Of a stretch of DNA of 64,000 nucleotides, positions 8,111 through 15,792 are shown in pieces. A program made the position numbers and the translations under genes. The DNA is from Clostridium acetireducens DSM 10703. Its GTDB lineage: Bacteria; Bacillota; Clostridia; Clostridiales; Clostridiaceae. Positions within the stretch are counted from its first letter, which is position 1. Each line of letters begins with the position of its first letter. Below the pieces are notes generated by a model that was given only the letters and a program-made list of their open reading frames with translations, had not been told where the DNA came from and did not search any database. The stretch covers positions 47,861-111,860 of the forward strand of contig NZ_LZFO01000003.1 of assembly GCF_001758365.1 (NCBI RefSeq), read 5' to 3'.

Positions 8111-8407
8111 CTAGTATTCAGGTAACTCCCCTAAGTTGTCTTCTTTTTTACTATTCCGTTCAGTTTTTATAAATTTTTCATTGTCTACTTCATAAACTAT
8201 AACCTCTGAACCTCTTTCCCAGTTACCATTGTCCTTTTTGATTAATGTGATAACCTTATTATTAGCTTCAATTTTTGAGATGACCTCATCTCTTGAAAAA
8301 GTGTGTTTCCCATCCGTACTGTTATCTGTAATTTTATACGCATGAACTTCTTCAATTTTTGCGTGATCATCATCATAATGAACTTCATAAATACCATATT
8401 CAGCCAC
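8111..8407 (-). CDS. DUF3892-like small protein
   Basis: This 98-aa protein has a YKITDNSTDGKHTFSRDEVI segment followed by a beta-rich region and a charged tail. It resembles DUF3892, a short domain of phages and bacteria with no known function. It starts at an ATG preceded by GAAGGGGGTGAGAATG-type purines. It stands between small phage genes and the small terminase, with its own terminator. Confidence 0.55.
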   Translation of the reverse strand: MAEYGIYEVHYDDDHAKIEEVHAYKITDNSTDGKHTFSRDEVISKIEANNKVITLIKKDNGNWERGSEVIVYEVDNEKFIKTERNSKKEDNLGELPEY

Positions 8408-8500
8408 ATTCTCACCCCCTTCATATTATTAATTTCGACATACGAAGGGTATTTCCTCTATTATTATAGAATTTTACTAATTTTTGTATATTTTACACAT

Positions 8501-8740
8501 CTATAATTCCCATCCAATAACAAATTTTTCATCAAGCAAAACTTGATTATTTATCGCTTCAATATGTTTGAAATATAATTCTTTATCTAAATTCCATCTA
8601 TTGATTATCTGTGAGCACATGGTATTTATTGCTATTACTTCTTCTTTTACCGCATCTAATCCGCTTTCTTTAATCATAACTATCGCTGTATTAGATAATC
8701 CCTTAATTGTTGCATTTAAAATTTGTTCTTTCTCTCCCAT
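8501..8740 (-). CDS. Small phage protein, paralogue of the next upstream gene
   Basis: The function of this 79-aa helical protein is not known. Over about 50 residues it aligns without gaps to the gene at 8775-9020: T-x-x-GL-x-x-TAI, a conserved G, I-x-x-I-x-x-M and W-[ND]-LD-x-x-L are shared. The two are therefore likely tandem duplicates. The start at 8740 has AGGAGGATAAAA upstream. Confidence 0.6.
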   Translation of the reverse strand: MGEKEQILNATIKGLSNTAIVMIKESGLDAVKEEVIAINTMCSQIINRWNLDKELYFKHIEAINNQVLLDEKFVIGWEL

Positions 8741-8774
8741 TTTTTTATCCTCCTAAATTATAATAGGACTGATT

Positions 8775-9020
8775 TTACTCAGTCCCTATACTTCCTACTT
8801 CCATATCAAATTCATCAACCAATCTTTCATCTAAATCCCAAAACTGCACTAGTTCTTCATACATTTCCCTGATTTGCTTAATATCAGCTTCAGCATCTTC
8901 CACCCCCAGTACACAGATTTTCTCAATAGCTGTAGCCAGTAATCCTTCCAATGTTTCCCTTATTAAGTTTTCAGTTTTCAATGCAATCTCCACCTTTCCA
9001 TATTGGGTTAGGTAGTACAT
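8775..9020 (-). CDS. Small phage protein, paralogue of the 8501-8740 gene
   Basis: With the start chosen here it has 81 aa, close to the 79 aa of its paralogue, and ends in acidic residues. The shared core runs from LIRETLEGLLATAIEK to FWDLDERL. The frame stays open upstream to 9227, with alternative ATGs at 9179 and 9227, but those would put the terminator hairpin 9111-9147 inside the gene. Function is unknown. The start is uncertain: GAGGT lies only one base before this ATG and AGGAG lies 11 bases before it. Confidence 0.5.
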   Translation of the reverse strand: MYYLTQYGKVEIALKTENLIRETLEGLLATAIEKICVLGVEDAEADIKQIREMYEELVQFWDLDERLVDEFDMEVGSIGTE

Positions 9021-9110
9021 TACCTCTACTGCTCCTGAAAGTAAAGTTGATATTTCAACATTTGCCACATTTTTAATATCTAAACCAATTAACCATTTAT
9101 CCCACCAATA

Positions 9111-9147
9111 TAAAAATATCGCCTTACAAGCCAACGTAAAGCGATAT
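9111..9147 (-). terminator. Intrinsic terminator after the 247-aa gene
   Basis: A 12-bp stem with one G-T wobble (ATATCGCTTTAC/GTAAGGCGATAT on the minus strand, 8-base loop) is followed by TTTTT. It lies 16 bases past the stop at 9163. Confidence 0.7.
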
Positions 9148-9162
9148 ATGATATATAAGTGA

Positions 9163-9906
9163 CTATTCAGCTTCTCCATCTTTGACTTTTTCAGGCTTAC
9201 TCCCACTTCGAAAGGCTGAATTACCATCTAGATTTTCCAACAATATTTTCCTATCCATCTTATATTCATCACCTATCATTCCAAGTCGTAGAAGCCATAC
9301 TCTAAATGCATATTTTTCATTATCAGTTGGTTTAACCTTAGCAGATGCACGTTTCAGTTCTTTGGCTTGTTGATTCAGTAATGCTACAAACTGCGTATAT
9401 GCTTCCAGTTTTTCAGGAGCTACTTCTTCCTCTAGAAAACTGAAGGTTAAAGTATTTTTATAAAAATCAAATTCTATTCCTTCACAACTTTTCTCACCAA
9501 TATCTTCAAGGGTAGTTTTGAAATCCTCCAAAGTTTCAATTGGCACTTCATTAATTCCTATACTAAAATCAGCACCGACTATATCGACTGTAGTTCCTAA
9601 TGATTTCTTTATTAAATGTTGTTTGCTATAAATCATATTAACAAGATTTCTTAGGGTGCGACCAGTATGTCCTTCCATTAGAACTGCCACTTCATAAGCT
9701 ATATGTTCTTTTTCGTCCATGGTTTCATTTATCAATGTATCAAATTCCACTTCCTTGCCCAATTCTGTTGTAATTCTTCCTTCTCGATCAATTGTTATAA
9801 TTCCTCTTGGTGTTTGTATTTGATATGCAAAACTTGGTGCTCCCATATACTGTGCTTTTACTCCAAAATGCTGACCTAACTGTTTAACCATTTCTTTTCT
9901 ATCCAT
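9163..9906 (-). CDS. Phage 'virulence-related' family protein, function unknown
   Basis: The 247-aa protein starts MDRKEMVKQLGQHFGVKAQY, followed by a GAPSFAYQI segment. I recognise this as a family common in clostridial phages and integrative elements that databases often label virulence-related, without biochemical support. The start at 9906 is set by GGAGGG seven bases upstream; the frame extends to 9960 but without a ribosome site. It is soluble, with an acidic middle and a lysine-rich C-terminus. It lies directly downstream of the methyltransferase, a pairing I recall from other clostridial phages. Confidence 0.6.
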   Translation of the reverse strand: MDRKEMVKQLGQHFGVKAQYMGAPSFAYQIQTPRGIITIDREGRITTELGKEVEFDTLINETMDEKEHIAYEVAVLMEGHTGRTLRNLVNMIYSKQHLIKKSLGTTVDIVGADFSIGINEVPIETLEDFKTTLEDIGEKSCEGIEFDFYKNTLTFSFLEEEVAPEKLEAYTQFVALLNQQAKELKRASAKVKPTDNEKYAFRVWLLRLGMIGDEYKMDRKILLENLDGNSAFRSGSKPEKVKDGEAE

Positions 9907-10051
9907 TTGTAATCCCTCCAATAATGATTTTGGTAGTGTACACATTACCTCTACATACACATGAAATCAAGTTAAATGAAGGAATTTTAGTAAGATATAA
10001 TGAGCAGAATCAGTAATATATCATGAGCGATAAATCTGTTTGCCCACATTA

Positions 10052-11302
10052 TTATTCGGAATACTGCTCACTCTTTAAATCCGAGTACCTAAATTGTTGC
10101 CCCTCTCTTTCAATAATTACATCATCTCCATTGATACCATCTTTATAATTAATCCAGCGTTCAATAATGACCTGACAGTATTTGGGGTCAAGTTCAGAGC
10201 CATAACATACTCTATCAGTTTTATCGGCAGCAAGCAGTGTAGTTCCACTGCCGAGAAATGTATCAACAACAATATCACCATATTTACTGGAGTTTTTGAT
10301 TATGTACTCAATTAGTGGTATCGGCTTCATTGTCGGATGGACATCATTTACTCTTGGCTTATCAAAGTTCCAAATTGTAGATTGCTTACGGTCACCATTC
10401 CAATAATGACTACCTGTTGGCTTCCATCCGAATAATGCTGGTTCATGCTGCCACTGATAAGGCTGTCTTCCCATTACAAATGTATTTTTTACCCATACGC
10501 AACACTGGGAATGCTTAAAGCCTGAGTCAACAAATGCTCTTCTGAAAATTAATCCCTTTGCATCTGCATGGAATATATAAATACTTGCTCCGTCATCAGA
10601 AACTTCATAAACTCTTTTGAATGCTTCAAGCAGGAAATTATAAAATTCTTCATCATTCAAGTTGTCATTTTGAATTGTAAGAGCATCTTCTGTTTTCCCT
10701 ACATATGAAATCCCATAGGGTGGATCTGTGACAGTTAGCTTTGCTTTCTTCCCATCCATCAACCTTTCTAAGTCTTCACTCTTCGTTGCATCGCCACATA
10801 TTAGCCTATGCTTACCAAGTAGAAGAATATCTCCTGATTGAATCACTGGTTCTTCTGGTGCTTCAGGAATTTCTTCTTCCTCTTCCTGATCATCCTTTGG
10901 CATATATTCGTCCCATAACTTCTCTGCTTCAGCAAAATCTACACCAGTGAGTTCAATATTATAATTCTCCTCTTTCAATTCATCTAATAAATGAGCCAGT
11001 GCAGATAAATCCCATTCTCCTGTAATTTTGTTTAGAGCAATATTCAGTGCTTTCTCTTTGGTCTTGTCAATCTTAATAACTATACAATCGATTTCTTCAT
11101 AACCTAATTCTGTTAGTACTTTGCTCCTTTGATGACCGCCAATAATGGTCATATCACTATTTACAATAATTGGTTCAACATATCCAAACTCGGTAATACT
11201 GCTTTTAATTTTCTCAAATTCTTTATCCCCAGGCTTTAAGTCGACCCTTGGATTATACTCAGCATGTTTTAAATTTGATATTTTAATTTTCCTAAACTCC
11301 AT
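10052..11302 (-). CDS. ParB-domain / DNA methyltransferase fusion (beta-class N6-A or N4-C)
   Basis: This 416-aa protein fuses an N-terminal ParB/Srx-like domain (NPRVDLKPGDKEFEKI, then IIGGHQRSKVL near residues 53-63) to a DNA methyltransferase. The catalytic TDPPYG is at 192-197 and the SAM-binding FLGSGTT is at 349-355; DPPY coming before FxGxG marks the beta class. An acidic linker (~138-150) joins the two. Such phage enzymes methylate the phage genome and can protect it from host restriction. There is no cognate nuclease next to it; the type I system 9 kb away has its own methylase. Target sequence unknown. Confidence 0.88.
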   Translation of the reverse strand: MEFRKIKISNLKHAEYNPRVDLKPGDKEFEKIKSSITEFGYVEPIIVNSDMTIIGGHQRSKVLTELGYEEIDCIVIKIDKTKEKALNIALNKITGEWDLSALAHLLDELKEENYNIELTGVDFAEAEKLWDEYMPKDDQEEEEEIPEAPEEPVIQSGDILLLGKHRLICGDATKSEDLERLMDGKKAKLTVTDPPYGISYVGKTEDALTIQNDNLNDEEFYNFLLEAFKRVYEVSDDGASIYIFHADAKGLIFRRAFVDSGFKHSQCCVWVKNTFVMGRQPYQWQHEPALFGWKPTGSHYWNGDRKQSTIWNFDKPRVNDVHPTMKPIPLIEYIIKNSSKYGDIVVDTFLGSGTTLLAADKTDRVCYGSELDPKYCQVIIERWINYKDGINGDDVIIEREGQQFRYSDLKSEQYSE

Positions 11303-11333
11303 AATTATTCATTTCTCCTTTCAAAATTGGCAT

Positions 11334-11368
11334 AAAAAAACTGCCTACTCCATTTGGAATAGACAGTT
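11334..11368 (-). terminator. Intrinsic terminator between the two-gene cassette and the methyltransferase
   Basis: The minus strand has AACTGTCTATTCC and GGAGTAGGCAGTT around a 4-base loop, then seven T counting the stem end. It lies downstream of the gene ending at 11450. Confidence 0.8.
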
Positions 11369-11408
11369 ATATATTAACATTAATATATTTTTCCTTTTTC
11401 CACTCAAT

Positions 11409-11423
11409 GCCAGCTTCGCTGGC
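11409..11423. repeat. Perfect hairpin repeat, copy 1 of 2
   Basis: GCCAGC-TTC-GCTGGC is a 6-bp GC-rich stem with a 3-base loop, unusual in this AT-rich region. An identical copy is at 15771-15785. Both lie between genes just outside stop codons, with no T run after them. Confidence 0.6.
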
Positions 11424-11449
11424 GTTGGGTACTCATTAATCTAACAAAG

Positions 11450-12151
11450 TTACAAGAACATATCAAGACTTGATAATAGTCTTTTAACAATTTCATATCC
11501 TTCTAATAATTTCAGTTCACTTCTTCTGTTATAAAAAATTGCTCCGAATTCATGTGTAATAGCAATTGTTTCTTCTCCAAAGTCGATAATTAACATAGAT
11601 ATTTTAGATTCTTCTTGAGAAACATAATCTCCAAACTCATCACTTTGATCTACCTCAGTTCCAAATATTGCAACTGTATTTATATTTACATCTTCTAAAT
11701 TTGTTATCCACGCTCCAACAATTGACTTGATTTTGCTTTTATCTTGAGATAATTTTTCTCTTAATTCTTTCATATCTAATTCTGTTTGTCCAATATCAAC
11801 TTGTCCACTTTTTTGCAGCAAATTAATAATTTTATAAGAGTCTTTTTTAGAAGCTCTTATAAGGATATATGAATTGTCTGGAGCCACATAAAAGAATTTT
11901 TCTTCTTCAACTAATAAGTTTTCAACTCTCGCTTCTTTATAGTATCCCGTTATTTTTTCAATAACATAATAAGCTATTTTAAACTTATCATAATCACCAA
12001 ATTCGCCTTTCCCAATATACTCAATATATCCTTCCTTCTGAAAATCCTCTTGTCCCCAAATATTTAGCTGTTGGCTGATTGGTTCTTTCTTCCCAAGTTC
12101 TTTTGATAAATTGTTTTGTTCAATTTTTGCAAAACGTACCCCCACTGGCAT
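11450..12151 (-). CDS. Unknown soluble protein of a two-gene cassette
   Basis: I do not recognise this 233-aa protein. It is soluble and alternates charged helices with beta segments; the C-terminal half includes SIVGAWITNLEDVNIN, SMLIIDFGEETIAITHEF and a final amphipathic helix. The ATG at 12151 lies one base after the stop of the upstream membrane gene, with AAGGGGTG upstream, so the two are translated together. The longer frame to 12265 overlaps that gene and is not used. Being next to a membrane partner inside a prophage, it may be cargo such as an immunity or defence function, but nothing in the sequence proves this. Confidence 0.55.
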   Translation of the reverse strand: MPVGVRFAKIEQNNLSKELGKKEPISQQLNIWGQEDFQKEGYIEYIGKGEFGDYDKFKIAYYVIEKITGYYKEARVENLLVEEEKFFYVAPDNSYILIRASKKDSYKIINLLQKSGQVDIGQTELDMKELREKLSQDKSKIKSIVGAWITNLEDVNINTVAIFGTEVDQSDEFGDYVSQEESKISMLIIDFGEETIAITHEFGAIFYNRRSELKLLEGYEIVKRLLSSLDMFL

Positions 12152-12152
12152 T

Positions 12153-12938
12153 CTAACGCACCCCTTTTTCTTCAAAAAAACCTTTGAACAAGCTACTATA
12201 CTTCTTAATATCCATTTCAAAATCATGTTTGCTTTTCGAATTAATTTCAAGAGTGTCATCCGCAAGTTTTATTGTTGAATTCTCTTTTTGTAACTCTAGA
12301 TTTTTAATATACCTAGGAGCATATGGGGCTAAGTAAACATTCTTAAAAACATTATCATCAACTTTTATTTTAGCATTATATATAGCATGCTTTAATTTCC
12401 CTTTTGAGGAATCTTTAATATGTTCATCTATAAAATCCCATACTCTTTGAGTGCTTCTAATTAATGTTGGTATCTCTCTATAAGTTATTGTTGGTAATGA
12501 ATTAGTCAATTTACATGTCAATTTATTTTTATCAACAATTTGCAGGTACATAACTAATGGAACTTTAATCATTATATTATTATCTTTTGCAAATCTTACA
12601 ACTTGCCCTGCTTCTATTCTTATTCTGTTATTCTCTCTTCCAATAGTAACACCGCTTTTCAATAATGCTTCTTCTAATCTTTTTTCAATAAACGTTTCAT
12701 CTTGAATGCCATCATTAATTTCATAGGTATTTTTTATTATAACTGTTACTGACACCGTTTTATTTATAATTATTATTTTTGAAATAAACAATCTAATTCT
12801 TTCTACGTTTGTATATATAATGGTTAAAAGTGCAGGTAAAAAGGCAAGAACTATAGTTAATTCATCTGACCAATTTAATTTCAAAAAAATCCAAGCTAAT
12901 ACCATGCCGATAAAAACAAACAATAATTGCATTCCCAT
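12153..12938 (-). CDS. Unknown membrane protein of a two-gene cassette
   Basis: The 261-aa protein has two N-terminal membrane segments (about residues 3-20 and 28-47), followed by a ~210-aa soluble domain that is probably cytoplasmic. I recognise no family. The start at 12938 is preceded by AGGAGG with 7-base spacing; an ATG six codons earlier overlaps this ribosome site and is unlikely. It is followed directly by the soluble gene at 11450-12151. Codon use is as AT-rich as the chromosome and more so than the neighbouring polymerase gene, which hints at separate acquisition. Confidence 0.6.
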   Translation of the reverse strand: MGMQLLFVFIGMVLAWIFLKLNWSDELTIVLAFLPALLTIIYTNVERIRLFISKIIIINKTVSVTVIIKNTYEINDGIQDETFIEKRLEEALLKSGVTIGRENNRIRIEAGQVVRFAKDNNIMIKVPLVMYLQIVDKNKLTCKLTNSLPTITYREIPTLIRSTQRVWDFIDEHIKDSSKGKLKHAIYNAKIKVDDNVFKNVYLAPYAPRYIKNLELQKENSTIKLADDTLEINSKSKHDFEMDIKKYSSLFKGFFEEKGVR

Positions 12939-13301
12939 CTCTGCACCTCCTAACATTATAATTGTTCATTTCATAACAATATAACACACTAATTCCAATA
13001 TCCTTAATACATTATTATTAATATGCACATCACTATAGTTTATTGTACTATTGTATAATAAATTTTCATCTTTGAATAGACATATATAGAATTTTTCATA
13101 GATTTTGGGGGACTTACCACCATCCTATTCAGTTTGTTTCGCCTTAACGGCTACACAAACTGAATAGCCTACGCCCGTCCCCCAAGCCCCCTGACGTATG
13201 AAACTAATTGATTTATTCTATTACTGTAAATATATTCTTGGGCTACCTACTATTCTCTATATAATTATATAAGGAATGTGGGGTATCCCAAAACTTACAC
13301 T
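12939..13301. other. Gene-free 363-bp stretch with a folded element
   Basis: No credible gene is present. The stretch consists of AT-rich DNA around the GC-rich folded element at 13105-13185. Several TATA-like hexamers lie near 12975-13060 on the minus strand and could serve the membrane gene, but no pair with good spacing stands out. Confidence 0.6.
13105..13185 (-). ncRNA. Candidate structured RNA or DNA element (nested stems)
   Basis: Three nested inverted repeats share one axis: an outer 9-bp stem TTGGGGGAC (13105-13113)/GTCCCCCAA (13177-13185), a middle perfect 13-bp stem CTATTCAGTTTGT (13125-13137)/ACAAACTGAATAG (13155-13167), and an inner GCC-TTAAC-GGC (13141-13151). Its G/C content is far above its surroundings, and on the minus strand G-runs (GGGGGCTTGGGGGACGGG) flank the left arm. 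It could be a small RNA, a replication or packaging site, or a mobile repeat. No T run follows, so it is not a plain terminator. Confidence 0.5.
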
Positions 13302-15503
13302 TTATTTAATATACCAATAATAACATTGACTACTACCTTTACCTTCTCTCATAGTCTTTACTTTTCGTTTCTTCTTAATATCTTTTACAACTGGATTCGA
13401 ATTAAGCTTTCCCCAATATTTATCGCTTATCTCAAACTTCACCTTAATATCAGCTATGCCAATTTTACTCCCATTCCATTCATCTTTAAGCCATTTTATA
13501 AACATCTGAATCTTATTATCATTGCCATCGGAAGTTTGCCTGCCAAGTATTTTTTGTTGCTGGAATTCTTCTGGCACATTATTATAATTGATTACATGAC
13601 ACTTTTTAAATCTCTGGCGAATAAGCGAGATCACTTTCTTATCAGGCTTAAAAATATAAATATCAACTGCATTGTCGGCAGAAAAATCCCTCACACAAGT
13701 CCTAAATACTTCTTGTTCAAATTCTACTGCCATCTTTCTCCACATATATATATTAGCTTCATCATATTCTTTGAAAAATCCGAACTGATTTTCAAATATA
13801 GCTGCAGTTCTAGCTGCTTTATCTTCCTGCTGTTCAAATAATTTCTCAAATACTGTGTTTCTACTCAAACACTGAGCAAGGTATTCATCCGAAGGGGCTT
13901 TATTCCAGCCAATTTGAACCATATTTTTCGCATCTTTAAATTCATTACTCCCCTTTGTATCTCCAAAGTGGGGAATTACAGGTCTCTCTTCATCGCTATC
14001 AATAAATATTATAGTTCCTAAGTTCTTCAAATGTTGTGATACTATCTTTGCATTATCTTTATATGTAACTACATAGGTTTTATCCTTAAACTTATTGTTA
14101 ATCCATTGAGCCACCGCCACATTCTTCCAAGGATTCTTTCTGTAATCAAGGGCAGTTTTGCTCATATTCATTTCTTTTGCCCAATATATATGAAAAGTAA
14201 CATTCTCATAATTCTTATAATCTTCAATATTAAGAAACTGAAATCTCTCATCTTCATAATCAGGGTCAAGTTCCGAAGTAGCATCAAATATATAAGTCTT
14301 AAAACCTGTATAGCTAAATTCTTTAATTCCTAGAGTCTTAAAGTATGGAACATCCGCATTGCACCATAATGATCCTTGATTGAACATTTTTTCTACAGCA
14401 TTAATCAAATCTATATTTTTATATCCAATGATGCTCTGCCACCGTTCTTTGAAATCATCTGTGAATACTGATTCTTTTGTACCACAGCAGATACAATTCC
14501 TGTGTTCACTTACTTTATTTCTCAACTGTAGTACTTCGTTTTCTATCCCATGCAATTCATTCAGCAAATTCTCTTTTGTAATTATAACGTCTGCTCCATT
14601 TACTTTTGTTTCTTCAACAGTCTTTTTTAGGGTAGAGAATAAATTGGTATCAATCCTGTAGTTATCTATGATGATAGGTTTCTCATCGATGATTAAAATA
14701 TCTCTAATTTGTTCCTTTTTATTACTGTCAATCCAAGTGCTATATTCATCAATTCTTTCTCCATATTGCTTTAATCTAGCATTAGTCATAAGAAGAATTG
14801 GGCTATATACCTGTTGTTGTTTTTGGTAGCTCATTTTACACTTATCATAATATGGGCATTCCATGGGACTACACATTCCATACTCATAAGCTTCTATGGC
14901 TTCGTTTTTGCATATACCATCCCGAAAAGAATTTTTATTCCATGCTTCAAGGATATAGGTATATTTTGTACCATATTTTCCATCTTGATGATAATTACCT
15001 TTTTCTCGATATATGTCTTTCTCTAGCTGCCTTAATGCTTCAATCTTATCAGTTACAATGATAACACCCTGTTTCGAAAAACTAGTAAAGGCTCCACTAT
15101 GAATATGCTTACAAAGGGTACTTAAAAATGAGTATATATAACTCGATTTTCCAAATCCAGCTTTTGCAGGAATTACTGTGATTTTATCAGGATTCTTCAC
15201 TTGTCCCATAATACTCATTGTTGCATCATAGCTAAATGTTACTTGTCCCTCAGTAATTTTATTATTTCTTGCATCAAATAGTTGAATAAATTTATCTTGT
15301 GTTTCCTTTGCAAAGCTTTTAATATCATCATCTATATCAACTATTTGTTCAGGGTTTAAAGCAGAAACTACAATGTCACGTGACCAATATCTATAATTGT
15401 CACCATCAATATATGTTTTTCCATCAATGGTTGTCTTTTTGGTATATTCACGTTTATATTCAAAATCCTCAATAATAATCTTCTTGTTTTGCTCCCCATC
15501 CAT
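13302..15503 (-). CDS. Helicase-like ATPase with XPD/DinG-type cysteine cluster
   Basis: The 733-aa protein has a Walker A-like PAKAGFGKSS (K119, S120) and Walker B IIDEK (D273, E274). Four cysteines between them (C198, C211, C216, C222, in GICKN...GMCSPMECPYYDKC) sit where XPD/DinG/FancJ helicases hold a 4Fe-4S cluster; three more are at 337-340. A VVTYKDNAKIVSQHLKNLG segment and an NKAPSDEYLAQCLSR segment look like motifs of the second RecA domain. The C-terminus (GSKIGIADIKVKFEIS) may be a winged helix. The first Gly of Walker A is missing, so motor activity is inferred. The AGGAGGATC site sets the start. It lies two genes downstream of the YonO/RdRp-like polymerase and probably works with it. 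Confidence 0.68.
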   Translation of the reverse strand: MDGEQNKKIIIEDFEYKREYTKKTTIDGKTYIDGDNYRYWSRDIVVSALNPEQIVDIDDDIKSFAKETQDKFIQLFDARNNKITEGQVTFSYDATMSIMGQVKNPDKITVIPAKAGFGKSSYIYSFLSTLCKHIHSGAFTSFSKQGVIIVTDKIEALRQLEKDIYREKGNYHQDGKYGTKYTYILEAWNKNSFRDGICKNEAIEAYEYGMCSPMECPYYDKCKMSYQKQQQVYSPILLMTNARLKQYGERIDEYSTWIDSNKKEQIRDILIIDEKPIIIDNYRIDTNLFSTLKKTVEETKVNGADVIITKENLLNELHGIENEVLQLRNKVSEHRNCICCGTKESVFTDDFKERWQSIIGYKNIDLINAVEKMFNQGSLWCNADVPYFKTLGIKEFSYTGFKTYIFDATSELDPDYEDERFQFLNIEDYKNYENVTFHIYWAKEMNMSKTALDYRKNPWKNVAVAQWINNKFKDKTYVVTYKDNAKIVSQHLKNLGTIIFIDSDEERPVIPHFGDTKGSNEFKDAKNMVQIGWNKAPSDEYLAQCLSRNTVFEKLFEQQEDKAARTAAIFENQFGFFKEYDEANIYMWRKMAVEFEQEVFRTCVRDFSADNAVDIYIFKPDKKVISLIRQRFKKCHVINYNNVPEEFQQQKILGRQTSDGNDNKIQMFIKWLKDEWNGSKIGIADIKVKFEISDKYWGKLNSNPVVKDIKKKRKVKTMREGKGSSQCYYWYIK

Positions 15504-15518
15504 TTTGATCCTCCTGTA

Positions 15519-15704
15519 TTAAACCAACGCTTTAAATTGTTGATATTTTTCCATCGTGTCACGCAGTTTGGGAGAATCTTTAAAAATATAAATTTTCCTA
15601 TTTGAGTCTTTTAGATCTGGTTTCTCATCTACTTTATGAAATCTATTAAACATAAGCCAACCAGCCATTCTTTCCTGCGTAATTACAATTGTATCATTTT
15701 TCAT
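15519..15704 (-). CDS. DUF5659-like small protein
   Basis: The 61-aa protein reads like DUF5659: an ITQERMAGWLMFNRFHKV segment, then an IYIFKDSPKLRDTMEKYQ end, the pattern of a short alpha/beta domain seen in phages with unknown function. The start at 15704 has AAGGAGGT ten bases upstream; an ATG at 15713 is closer than usual to that site. It lies 15 bases before the helicase-like gene and is almost certainly co-transcribed with it. Confidence 0.6.
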   Translation of the reverse strand: MKNDTIVITQERMAGWLMFNRFHKVDEKPDLKDSNRKIYIFKDSPKLRDTMEKYQQFKALV

Positions 15705-15738
15705 AATGTTCATGACCTCCTTGATATTAAATAGTTTA

Positions 15739-15785
15739 GACAACCCCTAACTCGGCATTGTCCGCCCTAAGCCAGCTTCGCTGGC
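15739..15785. repeat. Intergenic hairpins including copy 2 of the GCCAGC repeat
   Basis: Two hairpins stand side by side between the polymerase and DUF5659 genes: 15739-15762 (GACAA...TTGTC with inner GG/CC pairs, imperfect) and 15771-15785, GCCAGC-TTC-GCTGGC, identical to 11409-11423. There is no T run. They could slow transcription or stabilise mRNA 3' ends. Confidence 0.5.
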
Positions 15786-15792
15786 GATATGA

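Noticed and set aside
13105..13185. Group II intron, riboswitch or plain terminator
   Set aside because: It is far too small for an intron, matches no riboswitch I know and lacks a T run.
13278..13841. 187-aa plus-strand frame opposite the helicase-like gene
   Set aside because: It overlaps a clear ATPase gene on the other strand, and its Ile/Phe/Ser-rich translation is typical of antisense AT-rich DNA.
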